In this document: in pieces, positions 61,092-64,000 of the stretch
How the letters are laid out: every line of letters begins with the position of its first letter
Position numbering within the stretch: the first letter of the stretch is position 1
The notes under the pieces: model-generated
Told to the model about the DNA's origin: nothing
What the model saw: only the letters and a program-made list of their open reading frames with translations
The model's database searches: none
Translations under genes and position numbers: made by a program
Source of the DNA: Phycisphaerales bacterium
GTDB lineage: Bacteria > Planctomycetota > Phycisphaerae > Phycisphaerales > UBA1924
Reading direction: 5' to 3'
Length of the DNA stretch: 64,000 nt
Assembly: GCA_016699835.1 (NCBI GenBank)
Contig: CP064987.1
Location: 2,790,001 to 2,854,000, forward strand

Positions 61092-62318
61092 CTACTCCCC
61101 CTTCACCCCTTCACCACTCGGCCCCACCACAGGCCCCATCGGCTCAACCTTCGGCACCGGAATCGCCACCAACTCCGCCGGCGGATGCTTCATCGCCTCG
61201 ACGGCCTCACCGATCTTCGCCCGGCAGGAGTCCACAAACTCCCGAATCGACGAGTACCGAGGAACTACCATCAACCCGAGCGGCCCGAACTCGCCCTTCG
61301 CCACACGCTCTTCCACCGCCCGCACGCTCTCCAGAGGAGATTCGGATCGCCAGGCCAAGGCCACCGCATCAAACGCCGCCACGATCCGCTCCGCCGCCGC
61401 GGTCAGCCCAGGCCCGTCCATCTCCGTGATCGCCTTGTAGAGCCCCTCAGGCTCACCCCCCTGCTGGATGTCCATGAACAGCCGAGCGCCCGCCGTCCGA
61501 CCATTCTCATCCGTCGGCCCGGCATACCGATCCACAAGGTGCTTCGAGAGCACACGCCCCTCCACACGGATCGCGTTCACGAATCCATACGCATCGTTTT
61601 CCATGGCTCGCCGCAGGTCTTCGTCAAACGCTTTGACATGCGCCTCGGTCAGCCGCACGTGCCGGATCGCTCGAAGGATCTCATCCGCGCCCATCACGGC
61701 AAACCCAAGTCCGACCGTGCACGATTGCGTGAACCCGTCCGCTGTCGTGTGGTGGCTCATCGTCAGGAGCGATCGCGTCGAGGCCACGAAGGTGTCCATG
61801 TCCCCGCGATTGAGGCACAGCCGCGCGCTCGACACGAGGATTCTCGACGACTCGCGAAGGCGTTCCAGGTGCGACATGTCGGCGCCCAATCCCGCCGTCT
61901 GGTCCACGCCAAAGTCGCACACAGGCATCTGCGCGGCCACACGCAAGGCGTCGGCCAGGGCGCGATTCGTGTCGAGCTGCTCGGCCAAACTCGCGTCAGG
62001 GGCCCAGTCCAGATCGCGTCCATTGAACGACTGCGTCAGCCCGATCTTGAGATCCTCGGGCACCTTCTGCCAGAGGCGCCAGTACACCAGCGCCGCATTC
62101 CGAGGCCCGTGGATCTCCACCGCCGGGAGCGTGCCGAGATCGCCGGTGGCAGCATCCTGCGCGATCGCAACTCTCGGCACCGCCACGATCGCGCAAACCG
62201 CCAGCAAACACGCCGCGCACGCTCCGGGTGCCACCAGTCGTCGCCGCCCTGGGCGATGACTGGTGCCGGACCACGAGCGACCCACATTCACACGCCCAAG
62301 ACAATCAGCACCGCTCAC
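61092..62318 (-). CDS. Exported protein of unknown function
   Basis: 408 residues. A long N-terminal region with twin arginines (SHRPGRRRLVAPG) precedes a hydrophobic core (ACAACLLAVCAIVAVPRVAIAQ), giving a signal peptide, possibly Tat-type. The mature part is helical, with no recognised motif; LYWRLWQKVPEDLKIG- and SRILVSSARLCLNRGDMD-like segments suggest a helical repeat. Such proteins are common in planctomycetes with no assigned role. The GTG start overlaps the stop of mnmA (62315-62318). A tatA-like gene is nearby. Confidence 0.65.
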   Translation of the reverse strand: MSGADCLGRVNVGRSWSGTSHRPGRRRLVAPGACAACLLAVCAIVAVPRVAIAQDAATGDLGTLPAVEIHGPRNAALVYWRLWQKVPEDLKIGLTQSFNGRDLDWAPDASLAEQLDTNRALADALRVAAQMPVCDFGVDQTAGLGADMSHLERLRESSRILVSSARLCLNRGDMDTFVASTRSLLTMSHHTTADGFTQSCTVGLGFAVMGADEILRAIRHVRLTEAHVKAFDEDLRRAMENDAYGFVNAIRVEGRVLSKHLVDRYAGPTDENGRTAGARLFMDIQQGGEPEGLYKAITEMDGPGLTAAAERIVAAFDAVALAWRSESPLESVRAVEERVAKGEFGPLGLMVVPRYSSIREFVDSCRAKIGEAVEAMKHPPAELVAIPVPKVEPMGPVVGPSGEGVKGE

Positions 62319-63555
62319 GTTTCGGCTCCTTCACGCGTCAACGCACGATCAACGCTCGACGCACCATCAACACGCTCACCAACGGACTCGATCCAGCCGC
62401 CCCCGACAACCCAGTCCGGCTCATCGCCGTCATACAACACGACCGCCTGCCCCGGCGCGATCGCCACCTGCGCCTCGTCGAACTTCACCTCGAACCGCCC
62501 CAGCCGTCCCGAGGGCGTCGCCGCGCGCGCGTCATCAACCACCCGAACCCGCGCCCTCGCCGCCGGCGTGTTGTACCGATACTTCGCCCACACCGCCCGC
62601 CACGACTCCGCCCCGCTCGGCGGGTCCACCAGCCAGTTCGCCTCACCCGCCACGCACATCTCGGCGAGCAGGTCCTCCTTCTCGCCCACCACAACCCTGT
62701 TTGCGCGCGCATCACGAGACACCACATACACCGCGTGCCCCAGCGACACCGACACGCCACGCCGCTGCCCGATCGTGAACCGATGCTGACCGGCGTGCGT
62801 GCCGATCGCCGTCCCCTCGGCATCAACGATCTCTCCCGCGCGCGCGACACCAGGCCGCAGCCGATCCACAAGCCCCGCGTAGTCATTGTCCGGCACGAAG
62901 CAGATCTCCTGCGAGTCCGGCTTGTCGAACACGGGCAACCCGAACGCGCGCGCAACATCGCGAACCTGGTCCTTGTGCATTCCGCCGATCGGCAGAATCA
63001 TCTCGCCAAGTGTTTCACGTGGAACACCAAACAGCACATACGACTGGTCCTGCGCGCGTCGAGGCCGCGCATGAGTCGCGGCGTGCCGGTCGAGTGGTCC
63101 ACGCGGGCGTAGTGCCCCGAGGCGACGGCGTCGGCACCGAGGGAGCGGGCGTACTCGTGCAACTTGCCGAACTTGAGCCAGTCGTTGCAGCGGACGCAGG
63201 GATTGGGCGTTCGGCCGGCGACGTACTCGTCGGCGAAGTAATCGATGATGCGCGCGAAATCGCGCTTGAAGTTGCAGACGTAGAACGGAATGCCCAGTTG
63301 GCCCGCGACCGCGCGCGCGTCGGCAGCGTCGGTGATGGAGCAGCACCCCTGGTGGCCGATGCGGGTGGGAGTGGGGTGGTCGATGGATTCGCCGGGGGAG
63401 CCCAGGCGCATGAAGCAGCCGATGACCTCGTGGCCGGCGTCCTTCAGGAGCGCGGCGGCGACGGAGGAGTCCACGCCGCCGGACATGGCGACGAGGATCC
63501 GCCGGGGCGGGCCGGGCGGCAGGGCATCCAGGAGTTGGACGGCGGCGGCGTTCAT
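62315..63555 (-). pseudogene. mnmA: tRNA-specific 2-thiouridylase MnmA, frameshifted
   Basis: The N-terminal half starts at ATG 63555 and carries the PP-loop SGGVDSS (about 22-29) and the Cys of PNPCVRCN. The C-terminal half is in another frame: QSYVLFGVPRETLGEMI, then SQEICFVPDN with the second catalytic Cys, and a beta-barrel tail. The frames meet at the GCGCGC run near 63050-63060. A -1 shift there yields RGLDAAQDQSYVLFG, the family consensus, so one base is missing. MnmA thiolates U34 of tRNAs for Lys, Glu and Gln. Either the gene is truncated (186-residue product, ending 62998) or the base loss is a sequencing or assembly error. Both halves are otherwise intact. Confidence 0.85.
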
Positions 63556-63850
63556 GGCGTGATCCAGCGAGAAGGGTAGGGAAGCGTGCGGGAGTTGATG
63601 TGATCGTGGGGATGGTCCGGAAACGGCGGGTCTGGTGCGGCACGCGTGTGACGGCAATTGGTGTGGGTCTCCGGCGTTTTGCCTGTGCGGGCGTGGACTG
63701 CGTGCGAGGCGTGTGTTCCCTAGTATTCCTCGAACTGGTCGCGGTGTTTCGGCGCGGCTCGAGCGTGGGTGTCCTTCATGGATCGTGGGACGCTGGGGTG
63801 TTGGGGATGTGCAGGCGGCAAGTCGGCCCGCAAGGCCGGAAGGATTGGGT

Positions 63851-64000
63851 ATGAACGGTGCGTACACGATGGCGGCTCAGACGCTGGGGTTGGGCTTTGA
63901 GCCGAGCCTGTGGCAACTGATCATCATTCTGGCGATCGGGCTTTTGATCTTCGGGCATCGCTTGCCCGAGGTTGGTCGTTCGATGGGTCGGAGCATTGTG
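63851..64000 (+). CDS. tatA: Sec-independent translocase protein, TatA/TatE-like (cut by window edge)
   Basis: Fifty codons are visible. After a short start (MNGAYTMAAQ) comes EPSLWQLIIILAIGLLIFGHRLPEVGRSMGRS: one membrane helix, then the FG hinge and the amphipathic helix of TatA/TatB proteins. It forms the protein-conducting part of the twin-arginine system. GGAAGGA precedes ATG 63851. A small hairpin (CGGCC/GGCCG, 63824-63838) abuts the ribosome-binding site. The 3' end is outside the window, so TatA versus TatB cannot be settled. Confidence 0.85.
   Translation, partial: MNGAYTMAAQTLGLGFEPSLWQLIIILAIGLLIFGHRLPEVGRSMGRSIV

Noticed and set aside
63045..63065. Programmed -1 frameshift in mnmA
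   Set aside because: The site lacks a classic X XXY YYZ slippery heptamer and no stimulating structure is obvious, and MnmA is not known to use recoding. A base loss or sequence error is simpler.

Overview
This 64-kb window is GC-rich bacterial chromosome with densely packed genes, many joined by 4-nt ATGA/GTGA overlaps. The gene content fits Planctomycetota, most likely class Phycisphaerae. The clues are a PEP-CTERM protein, a FlgI-domain lipoprotein with a helical repeat tail, a B12-dependent ribonucleotide reductase with a zinc-finger tail, several exported proteins of no recognised family, and intergenic DNA full of short dispersed palindromes. The lineage is inferred from gene content; no rRNA gene is present to confirm it.

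Layout. 0-8.7 kb: the end of an xdhC gene and a MobA-like nucleotidyltransferase (molybdoenzyme maturation), comM, a semialdehyde dehydrogenase coupled to folP, thioredoxin, a sugar-nucleotide-type oxidoreductase and an S1-repeat protein. 8.7-16.9 kb: ruvX, manC, ruvA, a CapD-type sugar-nucleotide enzyme, dut, aat, and small or unknown proteins including two related small membrane proteins. 16.9-18.0 kb: a gene-free block built from modular repeats and a nine-unit 21-bp iteron-like array. 18.0-21.6 kb: a ParA-type ATPase fused to a CBM48-like domain, followed by an unknown protein with a nine-proline run. 21.6-31.8 kb: a DinG-like helicase, rsmG, rodA, mrdA, folE2 and two membrane proteins. 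31.8-38.5 kb: truB, a GT39 glycosyltransferase, a PAP2 phosphatase, tRNA-Ser(GGA) with its terminator, and a Rieske/heme-membrane cluster interrupted by a lower-GC gene.

39-44 kb: nrdJ, coupled to a four-helix-bundle gene that carries a perfect 33-bp inverted repeat pair, then dcd. 44.5-50.6 kb: the FlgI-domain lipoprotein and an unusually long smc. 50.8-58 kb: a SUMF1-like PEP-CTERM protein, pyrD-folD, terC and putA. 58-64 kb: ribF-nrnA-DNA methyltransferase, an exported unknown protein, a frameshifted mnmA, and the start of a tatA-like gene.

Themes. Nucleotide and folate supply is well represented (nrdJ, dcd, dut, pyrD, folD, folE2, folP). So are cell elongation (rodA-mrdA), Holliday junction processing (ruvA, ruvX) and chromosome handling (smc, the ParA fusion). 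The most unusual content is the ParA-CBM48 fusion with the palindromic iterons upstream of it. Next are the repeat families, one of which has a copy inside a coding sequence in frame, and another of which brackets the four-helix-bundle gene.
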